Below, piece by piece: positions 6,790 through 15,247 of a DNA stretch of 31,029 nt; the stretch's first letter is position 1, and every line of letters starts with the position of its first letter. The stretch is from Rubricella sp038526735 (GTDB lineage Bacteria > Pseudomonadota > Alphaproteobacteria > Rhodobacterales > Rhodobacteraceae). The notes under the pieces are model-generated. The model had not been told where the DNA came from. It saw only the letters and a list, made by a program, of their open reading frames with translations, and made no database searches. The DNA lies in contig JBCBGM010000032.1 in NCBI GenBank assembly GCA_038526735.1, positions 1-31,029 of the forward strand, given 5' to 3'. Made by a program: the position numbers and the translations under genes.

Positions 6790-7140
6790 TCGGAGGTGAC
6801 TAGCCTCTCGCCACGCCCTCCTGAGGGTGAGCGTGGCCTATGTGCGGATTTGTTTATTAAGGTCCCGGATCACGTTCGGGAAGGGTAGGCCAACGCTCTC
6901 GACGTGATGCGGGACTTCGCTTGATCGAAAATGCCCTCCGCGCGAAACAAGTCGCGCAGCGACGCCGCGCGCGCCAGACCGACCGACAGGTCTGGCGCAT
7001 TGGAGAGTGACGGTCACCACTCAACGCAAATGCAGTTTTGCAGGGATAAAGCGCGATGATAACAGCATAGCTGCGCCAAACCTCGGTCTGGCGCGCGCTG
7101 TGTTTCGCGCTGTTCTGCAAGGTCCCTGATCACCTCCGAG
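6790..7140. repeat. Intergenic repeat cluster A
   Basis: This gene-free stretch between scoA and the deacetylase gene is built of modules that recur at 25736-26139 (cluster B) and 28322-28741 (cluster C). In order on the plus strand they are: CGGAGGTGACTAGCC leading to a GCCACGC/GCGTGGC hairpin (6790-6838); a degenerate CCCGGATCA hairpin (6863-6881); a 130-bp element with 13-bp inverted ends (6968-7097); TTTCGCGCTGTTC (7103-7115); and a partial CCTGATCA unit (7123-7132). The order is a circular permutation of the one in B and C. No reading frame with coding character was seen here. Confidence 0.75.
6968..7097 (+). repeat. MITE-like 130-bp palindromic element, copy A
   Basis: CGCGCGCCAGACC (6968-6980) and GGTCTGGCGCGCG (7085-7097) are perfect 13-bp terminal inverted repeats. 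An internal GGTCTGGCGC (6989-6998) can also pair with the left end, giving a 10-bp hairpin with an eight-base loop. The copy at 25805-25934 has the same length and aligns without gaps, with matches such as CATTGGAGAGTGA, GGGATAAA and TGCGCCAAAC. There is no coding capacity for a transposase. Such features suit a non-autonomous mobile element or a structured intergenic repeat. No clear target-site duplication was identified. Confidence 0.7.
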
Positions 7141-7149
7141 AGGGGGCTT

Positions 7150-8241
7150 TTACAGCCCATACGCCGCCGCGATGTCGCTGATCTGCTCAGAAACCATCGC
7201 TTCAAACCGATCTCCCGGCTGGTGCGCTGCGATCCGGGCGGCCAGAGGGTCTTCGGCGCTCACCGCACTCCCCGACATCTCTTCCAAAACAGCGTGGCCG
7301 CAGAACGGCACATGCACCTCAGAGTAGCCACCCTCATGCGCCATCATCAGCCGCCCTTCGCAGAGATGATCGGCGGCGGCGATGACTTGACGGGTCATCG
7401 CGCGAAACGTGTCTGATCCGGCGAGCATGCGCGCGAGAGGATCAACGCCAGAGGCATCAAACCCGCAAGCCACGATGATCAGGTCAGGCTGAAACCGAAC
7501 CAAAGCAGGCAGCACGACCCGGTCCATCGCCTCCAGATAACTCCTGTGCCCGGTGCCGGGCGGCAGGGGCACGTTCACATTGGCGATGGCACCCCCATCG
7601 ACGCCACCCGAGTTCCACGGATAATTGCCCTCCTGATGGATCGAAATCGTCAGAACGTCGGGATCACCCGCAAAAATCGCCTCTGTGCCATTGCCGTGGT
7701 GCACGTCCCAATCCATGGCGGCGACACGGTTTACCAACCCTTCTGCCCGCAGCGCTGCAATCGTGATGGCGATGTTGGCCAAAAGGCAAAAGCCCATCGG
7801 GTGGTCGGGCAGGCAATGGTGTCCCGGCGGGCGGGAGAGAGCGTAGGCGTTTCGCGCAGCCCCGGTCATCACGGCGCGCCCGGCGCCGATCACCAACCCG
7901 GCGGACAGGGCAGCGATCTCGTAACCTCCGGCGCCAAAGGGCGTGCGTTCGCCAAGCTCACCACCGCCGGCATCGGAGAGCGCCTTGAACCGGTCCAAAT
8001 ATGCGGCTGGGTGAACGCGGAGAAGCGCCTCCCGGTCAGCCTCGGGCGCGGATTGGACAGCAAGTTCCTCCCAAAGCCCCGTCACCTTCAAAAGATTGAC
8101 CAGCCTGCGCTTGGTCTCTGGGCTTTCGGGCAGTCCGCCTGCGGCGAGCGGTTGCACGAGGCCACCCACGGGGGCGGTCAGCGCGTAGTCGCCGCCCGAG
8201 TGCCAAAAGCAGCGTTCATCGGTGAAAAATGCAGTGGTCAT
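7150..8241 (-). CDS. Class II histone deacetylase family deacetylase
   Basis: 363 residues. The HDAC/acetylpolyamine amidohydrolase fold is complete: RPPGHH (137-142, with the catalytic His pair 141/142), DWDVHHGNGT (zinc ligands Asp179 and His181), ACGFDAS (zinc ligand Asp262) and EGGY (303-306, catalytic Tyr306). The enzyme hydrolyses an acetyl-amide; in bacteria the substrate may be an acetylpolyamine, acetylated protein or small molecule and cannot be assigned here. Cytoplasmic, no signal peptide. The ribosome-binding site before the ATG is poor. It follows the ParA-like gene by 36 bases and is the last gene of the long minus-strand gene run; repeat cluster A begins right after it. Confidence 0.92.
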   Translation of the reverse strand: MTTAFFTDERCFWHSGGDYALTAPVGGLVQPLAAGGLPESPETKRRLVNLLKVTGLWEELAVQSAPEADREALLRVHPAAYLDRFKALSDAGGGELGERTPFGAGGYEIAALSAGLVIGAGRAVMTGAARNAYALSRPPGHHCLPDHPMGFCLLANIAITIAALRAEGLVNRVAAMDWDVHHGNGTEAIFAGDPDVLTISIHQEGNYPWNSGGVDGGAIANVNVPLPPGTGHRSYLEAMDRVVLPALVRFQPDLIIVACGFDASGVDPLARMLAGSDTFRAMTRQVIAAADHLCEGRLMMAHEGGYSEVHVPFCGHAVLEEMSGSAVSAEDPLAARIAAHQPGDRFEAMVSEQISDIAAAYGL

Positions 8242-8277
8242 GCAGAGACGCTACAGAGGGGCGTGCGCCGGCACCAG

Positions 8278-8883
8278 TCAGAGCCGCGCAGAAACAGCCT
8301 CGGCCAGCGCCTGCGTTTCAAGTGCCGCCTTCGAGCGGGGCTGCACCTCCATCGCGGCACGGCCTTTGAAGAAAGACGTGGCGAAGATGATCCGGTTGCC
8401 GAGGCGCGGCTCCATCACTGGTGCTTCGATCATGCCGGCCATCTCTTCGACCGCGCCACCGCGCGGCGGGACGCGGTTGAGCAGCACATGAAGGTCGGTC
8501 TTTTCCTTCTCCGCCATCTCGACGACCGGATTGAGCGCCCAAATATCCACCGCAGAGGGCTGACAGGGGGCGATCACCAGGTCGCTCTCGCGGATTGTGG
8601 CGCGCAACAAAATGTCGGCGTTGCCTGGGCAATCCACCAGCACAACCTCATGATCGCGCTTCAACCGGCGCAGATCGGAGGAGGCTTTCCAGTCCGACGA
8701 GGTGGTGCATTCGAGCGCCTCATCGCCCCGCAACTCCGCCCAACGCGAGAGAGAGGCTTGCGGGTCGAGATCGAGCAGCCCCACCGAATGCCCCGCTTTT
8801 GACAGGGCCACGGCGAGTTGCACCAGTGCGGTGGTCTTCCCCGCGCCGCCCTTTTGCTGTGCGAAGGTGATGACGGTGCCCAT
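8278..8883 (-). CDS. Small orphan ParA/MinD-family ATPase
   Basis: 201 residues, shorter than chromosomal ParA. It has the deviant Walker A KGGAGKTT (11-18, with signature Lys11 and Lys16), the LLDLDPQAS switch (Asp38, Asp40) and VVLVDCPG. It lacks an N-terminal DNA-binding domain, and no ParB gene or parS-like site is seen nearby, so it is probably not the chromosome-segregation ParA. Small ParA-like ATPases often position cell-surface or cytoplasmic complexes at cell poles; which cargo is unknown. GGGAGAG lies at a good distance before the ATG. It sits between a glycosyltransferase gene (69 bases upstream) and the deacetylase gene. Confidence 0.88.
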   Translation of the reverse strand: MGTVITFAQQKGGAGKTTALVQLAVALSKAGHSVGLLDLDPQASLSRWAELRGDEALECTTSSDWKASSDLRRLKRDHEVVLVDCPGNADILLRATIRESDLVIAPCQPSAVDIWALNPVVEMAEKEKTDLHVLLNRVPPRGGAVEEMAGMIEAPVMEPRLGNRIIFATSFFKGRAAMEVQPRSKAALETQALAEAVSARL

Positions 8884-8952
8884 GGTCGCTCTCCCGATGC
8901 AATCGCTTGATTATGCTGCGATGCAGCGAAGCTGACAAGTAATTGTGCGCCG

Positions 8953-9966
8953 TCAGGACGATTTGTCCCCAAGCGCCCAGAGCAGCTGCAAGTCTTCGCG
9001 GGTGCGCAGCTCGGCAATTTTTGCGCGATGGGCCGCGATAGCGCGCGCGTGCAAGTCGGCGGTTGCCTGATCACTCAGCAGCATCATTCGTTCTTTTGCG
9101 ACACTTTCATTGAGGCGGAGAATAGTGATGTCTTCCTCCCCCTCGATGTTGCGCACCCGCCAGTAGCGCCGCCCCACATGGTGATCTGGAGAGACGACAT
9201 CGCCGCGGTCGCTTTTGACAACGAAGCTTTCGAGATCGCGGGTGGCGTAGTGGTTGAGTTGGACGAGGTCATAGCAGCCGCGGCAATCGTATCCGTTGTC
9301 TTCGGAGATGATGAAATCCGGTGAGACTGGCCTGCCAGAGCCGTCAAACCAACGAAGCGTGGGTGCTGAGGCGGGGTCAGCGAGGGGGCGGTGGTTTTTC
9401 AGGGTGATGGGGGCGCCGGTGCGCAAGATCGATTTCACTCCGCGCCGGCGAAACCGGGGGCGGGGTATTTGACCGTCGCTTTGAGTGAACCGCTCTACGA
9501 CAGGCTGAGGCTCAAAGTGGTGATGGCCATTCCAGCCGAAATTCGTCTCGCTGATCGAAAGGACATCAAATGGCGGCAAAGCGGCGAAGAGGTCGCTCAA
9601 GTGCCCGCCGCCCGCGTGGATGTTGATATATTCGTCCACATCCGTCGCGATCACATAGTCCGGGCACAGGTAGGGGAGCATCGCCATCGTGTAGTGATGC
9701 GCTGCGGGCTGAAGCGGCACAAAACCGGGCAACAGCTTGGCCGGGTTGGGGAGGTGGCGCAGCAGCCCGCGCTCTTCGAGCCGGGTTAGCAGATGATCGG
9801 TGCCGTCGGTGCAATCATTGGTGAAGACCAGAAAATCCGTCACGCCAATGGCCCGGTGATGGGCGATCCAGTCAAGAATGAAGGGGCCTTCATTCTTCAT
9901 ACAGGTGGTGATCAGGATGCGCGGCGGGCGCGAGGTCGGGCCTGCGGGCCCAACCGTGTCAGCCAT
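8953..9966 (-). CDS. Glycosyltransferase family 2-like protein (Glyco_tranf_2_4 type)
   Basis: 337 residues from the ATG at 9964-9966. ILITTCMKNEGPFILDWIAHH (about 17-37) is the typical nucleotide-sugar site start of this family; ATDVDEYI (Asp109-x-Asp111) is the DXD-type metal site; a later block, NGYDCRGCYDLVQLNHYATRD, is shared with the paralogue at 12249-13292. It probably transfers a sugar to a surface glycan; donor and acceptor are unknown. The frame is open further upstream to 10023, but those Arg-rich residues lie over the GSCFA gene. The chosen start overlaps the GSCFA stop by 8 bases, so the genes are probably coupled, although no good ribosome-binding site is visible. Confidence 0.85.
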   Translation of the reverse strand: MADTVGPAGPTSRPPRILITTCMKNEGPFILDWIAHHRAIGVTDFLVFTNDCTDGTDHLLTRLEERGLLRHLPNPAKLLPGFVPLQPAAHHYTMAMLPYLCPDYVIATDVDEYINIHAGGGHLSDLFAALPPFDVLSISETNFGWNGHHHFEPQPVVERFTQSDGQIPRPRFRRRGVKSILRTGAPITLKNHRPLADPASAPTLRWFDGSGRPVSPDFIISEDNGYDCRGCYDLVQLNHYATRDLESFVVKSDRGDVVSPDHHVGRRYWRVRNIEGEEDITILRLNESVAKERMMLLSDQATADLHARAIAAHRAKIAELRTREDLQLLWALGDKSS

Positions 9967-11194
9967 GCTTAGAGACGAGCGGCGTCTCGAACGGGGAGAA
10001 TTGATCTTCTTCCGCATCCTCAAGGCTCACCGCGTGAGACACCCCCAGCCCGTGCTCATTCCACTCCGCACGCAGCTGTTCGAGCATCTTGCGCAGGGCG
10101 GCGTCGGTCTTGGGGTCCTCATCGAGGGGGGCTTCGCGGGTGAGCATGGCGCGCAGGGGGCGGTAGCGGGCAGCCGTCGCGATCCGCCCGAAAGAGGCGG
10201 GCAAAATGCCGGCACGAGAGCCCGCCTTCATCCAGGCTTGCAGCACAGAGGGGCGTGGGGCCTCTCCGGGCACGCACCAAGTGTGCTCAAACAGGGTCAT
10301 GATGTAGTCGAGCGTGATGGTGTAGGGGTGCCGCCGGTCAGGCTTATAGGGCAGGCGGAACACATCCGTGACAATCTCATACGAGGGCCAGTAGTGCAGC
10401 ACTCCCTCGTCGCGATGTTTGCGCACCGTCTCGTCAATCGCCACACGCAGCACCGCCTTTGAGACGGAATTGGAGGTGAGGCAAGAGTTGTCTCGAAACG
10501 TCGCAATCAGCGGGATCGGCGAGAGGGTGAAGATGACCTTCGCGTCGGGCCGGTGCTTCCGAATGAGTTGGTAAATCGCCTCAAGGTTCTCGCGGTTTTC
10601 CTCAACGGTAGAGACACGGAACTTGTGGCGCGATGGATCATACACATCCTTGGGGATCGTGCGCCAAAAGACGTTGCCCGTCGGCTCATCATACCAGACC
10701 TCCGACAGACCAAAGGTCAGGATGAAGACGTCCGTCTCGTCAAAAATCCGCTTCGTTTCGGCCTGAACGGCGGGGTCATAGCCATAATCCTCGGCCTTGT
10801 AGCCGTGCCAGAGCGGCTGCTCGTAGGTTTTATTCTCCCACGCCCACTCGAATTGTTGGCGAATGACGAAGCTGTTCACCATCCCCTCGCCGCAAGCGAT
10901 CACATAGGCGCGTTTTGGGTCGCCCTGGCGGGTCAGCACCCGGAAATTGCGCTTGGAGAGCCAGTTGGAGATGTTGGCCGCAAAGCAGGAGCCAAACGCG
11001 GTGATCTGGGTCTTTTCGGTGATGAAGGGCTCGTCAGGCTCCCACCCTTTCACCACATACTTCGGCACACCGTCGGCAGCGACCATGCGGGCGCGGGTCG
11101 GGTTTACATTCATATGCTCGCCGCGAAACCACGTCCGGAACTCTTTCCCGTGGCGCGAGGTGCTTTGAAAACTAACCTGTTGTGCGCGAGCCAT
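9959..11194 (-). CDS. GSCFA-domain protein
   Basis: 411 residues. The family motif GSCFA is at 68-72, inside ITAFGSCFAANISNWL, followed by the usual VNSFVIRQQFEWAW, TFGLSEVWYD, FTLSPIPLIATF and HYWPSYEIV blocks. GSCFA proteins resemble SGNH/GDSL hydrolases and are often found in polysaccharide gene groups, so an acyl- or acetyl-group hydrolase or transferase acting on glycans is a reasonable guess, not shown. No signal peptide is present, which suggests the cytoplasm. AGGAG lies eight bases before the ATG. It sits between a GT8 gene (29 bases upstream) and a GT2 gene (8-base overlap), as part of the four-gene sugar module. Confidence 0.9.
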   Translation of the reverse strand: MARAQQVSFQSTSRHGKEFRTWFRGEHMNVNPTRARMVAADGVPKYVVKGWEPDEPFITEKTQITAFGSCFAANISNWLSKRNFRVLTRQGDPKRAYVIACGEGMVNSFVIRQQFEWAWENKTYEQPLWHGYKAEDYGYDPAVQAETKRIFDETDVFILTFGLSEVWYDEPTGNVFWRTIPKDVYDPSRHKFRVSTVEENRENLEAIYQLIRKHRPDAKVIFTLSPIPLIATFRDNSCLTSNSVSKAVLRVAIDETVRKHRDEGVLHYWPSYEIVTDVFRLPYKPDRRHPYTITLDYIMTLFEHTWCVPGEAPRPSVLQAWMKAGSRAGILPASFGRIATAARYRPLRAMLTREAPLDEDPKTDAALRKMLEQLRAEWNEHGLGVSHAVSLEDAEEDQFSPFETPLVSKHG

Positions 11195-11223
11195 GCGCCT
11201 CTCCTAAGTTTCTGAACAGGACG

Positions 11224-12252
11224 TTATCCCGTTTCAGCGCCCGTGTCAGCCAGAAGGCCCTGCGGATCAAATGACGGTGCGAGACCTTGGGATATGTCCT
11301 CAAAATCGCGCTTCATATACCGCAACACCTCGGGCGCAAACACCTGCGAAATGGGCGGTGCTTCGGCCTCGACCTTGGCGATAAGAGCTGCGTTGCGTGA
11401 CAGATCCTGCTCTGGGATCTCTGCTGGCCAGGGGCTTGCCGCGAACCACTCGGTCATCCTCTGAGACAAATCCGGATCAATCCGCCCCGGTCGATTGGTG
11501 CGCCAGGGTTTCGCAGCGCCCAGCAGGTGAACGCCACAGGGGCGCAAAACCCGCTTGGCATAGGCCCCATGCGCTGGGTTTTGGTTGGGCCAGACGGCGG
11601 CCCAGTTGCAGTTTGGCGACAGCTCCATCCAATCTCCGCGCAGCACCGCATTGAGCGCGCGCTGGTCGCCCAGATACTTCGGCCCGCCCCGCTCCAGCGT
11701 AGAGGCCAAGGCCCGCTCCGCAACGCGCTCGCCCAAATATGGTTTCACGTCGATCACCTGAAACCCGCCGTTGAGATAGGGCGTGGTGATCGGCAGGTCT
11801 GCCGGGGCATAGTAGCGTTTGTGATTGGCTTCGGCGTAGGTCGGATGCAGCCCGATTATGTCGCGCATCGCGGCCAGGGGATACGTCTTCATCTCTAGCT
11901 CAAAGAGGCGCGGCATGTCGGGCGAGGTGATTTCATAGTCCACATCGCAAAGGATCAACCGATCATAACGCGCCTCAAAGTAATGCGGCGCAAAGAGGTT
12001 GAGGAACGAGCGGGTCGGAAAGTCATCCGGGACGTCCGTGAACCCGAAGGGCGCGAAATCGGCCGCGATGTGTTCCGCCAACACGCCCGGGCAGTGTTCA
12101 CGCACCAGATCAAGCCCCGCTTCATCGGGCGAGAGCACGATCACATCGCAGGTTTCAAGTGCGCCGTTGGCGACCAGCCCCCCCGCTGTCCACGCTGCGA
12201 AGGGGATATAGGTGCCGTCGCAAAACAGGATGATGGCGTTGCGGTGGCTCAT
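11224..12252 (-). CDS. Glycosyltransferase family 8-like protein
   Basis: 342 residues. RLILCDVDYEITS contains the DXD metal site (Asp103, Asp105), followed by TPYLNGGFQVIDVK (about 157-170) and LGDQRALN (195-201), the layout of GT8 retaining glycosyltransferases. The N-terminus, NAIILFCDGTYIPFAAW, fits the nucleotide-sugar binding strand. Cytoplasmic by sequence. The ATG overlaps the stop of the upstream GT2 gene in an ATGA, so translation is coupled. A role in lipopolysaccharide, capsule or glycoprotein sugar transfer is inferred from family and neighbours; the sugar cannot be named. Confidence 0.85.
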   Translation of the reverse strand: MSHRNAIILFCDGTYIPFAAWTAGGLVANGALETCDVIVLSPDEAGLDLVREHCPGVLAEHIAADFAPFGFTDVPDDFPTRSFLNLFAPHYFEARYDRLILCDVDYEITSPDMPRLFELEMKTYPLAAMRDIIGLHPTYAEANHKRYYAPADLPITTPYLNGGFQVIDVKPYLGERVAERALASTLERGGPKYLGDQRALNAVLRGDWMELSPNCNWAAVWPNQNPAHGAYAKRVLRPCGVHLLGAAKPWRTNRPGRIDPDLSQRMTEWFAASPWPAEIPEQDLSRNAALIAKVEAEAPPISQVFAPEVLRYMKRDFEDISQGLAPSFDPQGLLADTGAETG

Positions 12253-13292
12253 GCCGGGGCGGCTCGGCTTTCTTCAACCTTCGCACTCATCTGCGCACCC
12301 AACACCAGCATCTCGTCATAAAGCGCGCGGTAGCCGGGTTGCTCGAGCAAGCGGTAAACCTTTCTGCGGTGGTGCCGGATCGCGGCGAAATGCAGGCGAC
12401 GGAGCGTGTCATCCTTGAGCAGTCGGGCGCGCTCCTCTTTCACATGCGGCACCATGCGCTGGATCGCGTTATCCGGGTCTTCGGTACGGTTGCGGCGGCG
12501 GAAATACACGATGTCATGCCGGTTGTCGTAGTTGGTGACCGCGTCCCCCCGATCGACTTTGGCGATGTAGGTCTCGTAGCTGCGGAGCGCGTAGTGGTTG
12601 ATCGCGCCCAAAACATAGCGCCCACGACAGTCGAGGCCCTTGATATGCGTGGTGCGCGCCTCCGCCGGGAAGGGATTGCCCGCGCCATCGACCCAATGCA
12701 CCGCTGCCTCGTCTTCGCTGGGGACAATTGGTCGGTGGTTGCGAATATCGATATCGAGGCGATTGCGGCTGATCGATTTGATGCCCTTATTCGCCCGCCA
12801 TCGCCCCGGCGCACTGGATGAGCACTCTAGAAACCGCTCGGTGATCAGGCGCTCATCATAATGAACATGTTCGCCAGCCCCAAAGAGCCGCTCGCAGAGT
12901 GACAGAACATCGGGGCCGCCGGCGGCATCCATCAATCCGTCAAGGCCGCCATCCCCAACATAAGAGACCGGAAACTCATCTGTGTCGCACATCAGCACAT
13001 AGTCAGCCTTGCGCCACTCCTTGTGAAACTTGCCGTACTCAAACCCCAAGATATGCGGATGCCGCGCCTTGCCGACCATCTTAGGGCCCATCATGCAGGG
13101 GTTGGGGATATGCCGCACAACGCCCATCTCATCGAGCCGGTCGAGCATCAGATCGGTGCCGTCACCGCAATCGTTGGTCATGATCAAGATTTGATCGGCC
13201 CCAAACACCTTTTGATAGGCCACCCATTCCAATAGGAACGGCCCCTCATTCTTCATCACGGTGAAGGTCAGCAGCGGGTATTTGGCGGTCAT
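12249..13292 (-). CDS. Glycosyltransferase family 2-like protein (Glyco_tranf_2_4 type), paralogue
   Basis: 347 residues. TFTVMKNEGPFLLEW (about 9-23) and MCDTDEF (Asp103-x-Asp105) give the donor and metal site. It is a paralogue of the 8953-9966 protein: both share TNDC-DGTD, RHIPNP/RHLPNP, DCRG and NHYA followed by a DRGD block, in the same order. Insertions such as LSLCERLFGAGEHVHYD may set a different acceptor. It is the first gene of the sugar module in the direction of transcription, 38 bases after the GNAT gene stop, with no strong ribosome-binding site before its ATG. Confidence 0.87.
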   Translation of the reverse strand: MTAKYPLLTFTVMKNEGPFLLEWVAYQKVFGADQILIMTNDCGDGTDLMLDRLDEMGVVRHIPNPCMMGPKMVGKARHPHILGFEYGKFHKEWRKADYVLMCDTDEFPVSYVGDGGLDGLMDAAGGPDVLSLCERLFGAGEHVHYDERLITERFLECSSSAPGRWRANKGIKSISRNRLDIDIRNHRPIVPSEDEAAVHWVDGAGNPFPAEARTTHIKGLDCRGRYVLGAINHYALRSYETYIAKVDRGDAVTNYDNRHDIVYFRRRNRTEDPDNAIQRMVPHVKEERARLLKDDTLRRLHFAAIRHHRRKVYRLLEQPGYRALYDEMLVLGAQMSAKVEESRAAPA

Positions 13293-13330
13293 GGGATGAT
13301 GTGGCGGGTCCGGTGGCGGGATGTAAAGAC

Positions 13331-13831
13331 TTAAAGCAGGCGCGAGAGGTCGGCCCAGACGACCTCATGGGCCGGAATATCGGTGCCAAAAAAATCATCC
13401 ATGAACTCGGGCCCTTCGATCCCACTGGCACGACGGTAGAAGTGCCGGGCGCTCGTGTTGTCGCGCAGCACGATCAGCCGCATCCCGATATCGCCGTCGG
13501 CAATCAGGCGCGCCGCGACCCCTGCCATCAGCAGTTTGCCCAAGCCCGCACCCCGCGCGCCGGGCCGGATGTGGAGGTTATCCAAGAGCGGCACCTGAGG
13601 CGGCGTTTTGCGGACGAAGGCGAACCCGGCAACGCTGTCTCCGTCCTCAAGGATCAGGCCGAAATCCTCTGCCCCAAGCGCGATATGGTGCCACTTTTCG
13701 CCAAGCCGCTGGGCGGCCTCGTGGTCGAGAAACGCGTCCGGCGCGATGCCGCGATAGGACTTTTGCCAGCTCTCGATATGCAGGGCGAGCACGGCGGAGC
13801 GGTCATCCTCGCGCATGTTGCGCAGTTTCAT
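13331..13831 (-). CDS. GNAT family N-acetyltransferase
   Basis: 166 residues. MKLRNMREDDRSAVLALHIESWQ is a typical GNAT beginning; LDNLHIRPGARGAGLGKLLM (about 83-102) carries the acetyl-CoA loop R-x-x-G-x-G-x-G; DNTSARHFYRRAS is the usual C-terminal helix. The acceptor is unknown. The ATG at 13829-13831 overlaps the rimO stop as ATGA and follows a G-rich ribosome-binding region, so I prefer it to the ATG five codons upstream. Adjacency to rimO suggests shared expression but does not establish that ribosomal protein S12 is its substrate. Confidence 0.88.
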   Translation of the reverse strand: MKLRNMREDDRSAVLALHIESWQKSYRGIAPDAFLDHEAAQRLGEKWHHIALGAEDFGLILEDGDSVAGFAFVRKTPPQVPLLDNLHIRPGARGAGLGKLLMAGVAARLIADGDIGMRLIVLRDNTSARHFYRRASGIEGPEFMDDFFGTDIPAHEVVWADLSRLL

Positions 13832-15216
13832 ACCCGCCGCCCCCACAGGTCATGGTCAGAGGCTTCTTCGACCTCCACCGTCACGATATCGCCGGGGTGC
13901 AGGCCCTCGAAACCGGTGTCGATGAAGAGGTTGCCGTCGATCTCTGGTGCGTCGGCCTTGGTGCGGCAGAGCGCACCTTCGTCATCAACCTCGTCCACGA
14001 TCACGTCGAGTTGGGTGCCCACTTTCGCGGCGAGTTTCGCCTCTGAAATGCGCTGGGCCGTCTCCATAAACCAGGCGTAGCGCTCTTCTTTCACCTCTTC
14101 GGGTACATGGTTGGGCAGGTCATTCGCCCGCGCCCCAGCGACGTTTTCGTATTTAAACGCGCCCACCCGGTCGAGTTGGGCCTCTTCCATCCAGTCGAGC
14201 AGGGTCTGGAACTCCGCCTCCGTCTCGCCCGGATAGCCGACGATAAAGGTGGAGCGCAGGGTGATATCGGACCTGATCTCACGCCACCGCGCGATCCGCT
14301 CCAGCGTTTTTGCCCCCGCCGCCGGGCGCGCCATGCGCTTCAGCGTCTCCGGATGCGCATGCTGGAAGGGGATGTCGAGATACGGCAGCAACCCGGTACC
14401 CGGCTCCGCCATCGCCTCAACCACGCCATCGACGTGGGGGTAGGGGTAGATGTAGTGCAACCTCACCCAAGCCCCGAGTTTGCCCATTTCGCGCGCCAGA
14501 TCCTCCACATGGCTGCGCACCTCGCGCCCCTGCCACGGGTGTGCGCTGTATTTCCGATCAAGCCCATAGGCAGAGGTGTCTTGGCTGATCACCAAAAGCT
14601 CCCGCACGCCCGCTTCGACCAGCTTTTCCGCCTCCCGCAGCACCGCATGAATGGGCCGCGAGACCAGCTTCCCGCGCATATCCGGGATAATGCAGAACTT
14701 GCACGTGTGGTTGCAGCCTTCGGAGATTTTTACATAGGCAAAATGCCGGGGCGTGAGCTTTAGCCCACCCGGAGGCATCAGGTCGATGAACGGGTCGGGG
14801 GCAGGGGGCACAGCGGCGTGCACCGCGTCGAGCACCTGCTCATACTGGTGCGGGCCGGTGACCGCGAGCACGGACGGGTGCGTGCCACGGATATACTCCT
14901 CCTCCGCCCCCAAACAGCCGGTGACAATGACCCGACCGTTTTCTGAGAGCGCCTCACCGATTGCCTCCAGGCTTTCGGCCTTGGCGGAATCGAGAAACCC
15001 GCAGGTGTTGACGATCACCGCATTGGCCCCGGCGTAGTCATTGGTGATCGCGTAGCCCTCTGAGCGGAGACGTGTGAGAATCCGCTCGCTGTCCACCAGC
15101 GCCTTGGGGCACCCGAGAGAGACCATGCCCAGCACCGGTTGCCCTTCGCGCGGGGCCTCTACTGTGCGGGCGCGGGGGGCCAGATCGGGGCGTAGGTTTG
15201 GCGGGTTGAGTGTCAT
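13828..15216 (-). CDS. rimO: Ribosomal protein S12 methylthiotransferase RimO
   Basis: 462 residues, full length. The N-terminal UPF0004 domain has Cys36, Cys72 and Cys101 (SLGCPKALVDSE, VNTCGFL, TGCLGAE) that hold one 4Fe-4S cluster; the radical-SAM motif CNHTCKFC (Cys168, Cys172, Cys175) holds the second; a C-terminal TRAM domain ends EVEEASDHDLWGRRV. The SLGCPK-VDSE signature separates RimO from MiaB. The enzyme adds a methylthio group to the conserved aspartate of ribosomal protein S12. It lies 31 bases after the DUF6165 gene and overlaps the GNAT gene. Confidence 0.96.
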   Translation of the reverse strand: MTLNPPNLRPDLAPRARTVEAPREGQPVLGMVSLGCPKALVDSERILTRLRSEGYAITNDYAGANAVIVNTCGFLDSAKAESLEAIGEALSENGRVIVTGCLGAEEEYIRGTHPSVLAVTGPHQYEQVLDAVHAAVPPAPDPFIDLMPPGGLKLTPRHFAYVKISEGCNHTCKFCIIPDMRGKLVSRPIHAVLREAEKLVEAGVRELLVISQDTSAYGLDRKYSAHPWQGREVRSHVEDLAREMGKLGAWVRLHYIYPYPHVDGVVEAMAEPGTGLLPYLDIPFQHAHPETLKRMARPAAGAKTLERIARWREIRSDITLRSTFIVGYPGETEAEFQTLLDWMEEAQLDRVGAFKYENVAGARANDLPNHVPEEVKEERYAWFMETAQRISEAKLAAKVGTQLDVIVDEVDDEGALCRTKADAPEIDGNLFIDTGFEGLHPGDIVTVEVEEASDHDLWGRRV

Positions 15217-15247
15217 GCGCTGGCAGATAGCGGGGTTAAGGGTGGAT

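Noticed and set aside
7546..8802. Antisense open frame of about 418 codons over the deacetylase and ParA genes
   Set aside because: Both sense genes have intact catalytic motifs; the antisense product is Gly/His/Arg-rich without family resemblance.
8953..13292. The two GT2 genes as a recent tandem duplication
   Set aside because: They share motifs and order but differ widely in length of loops and in most residues, so the duplication is old or they were acquired separately.
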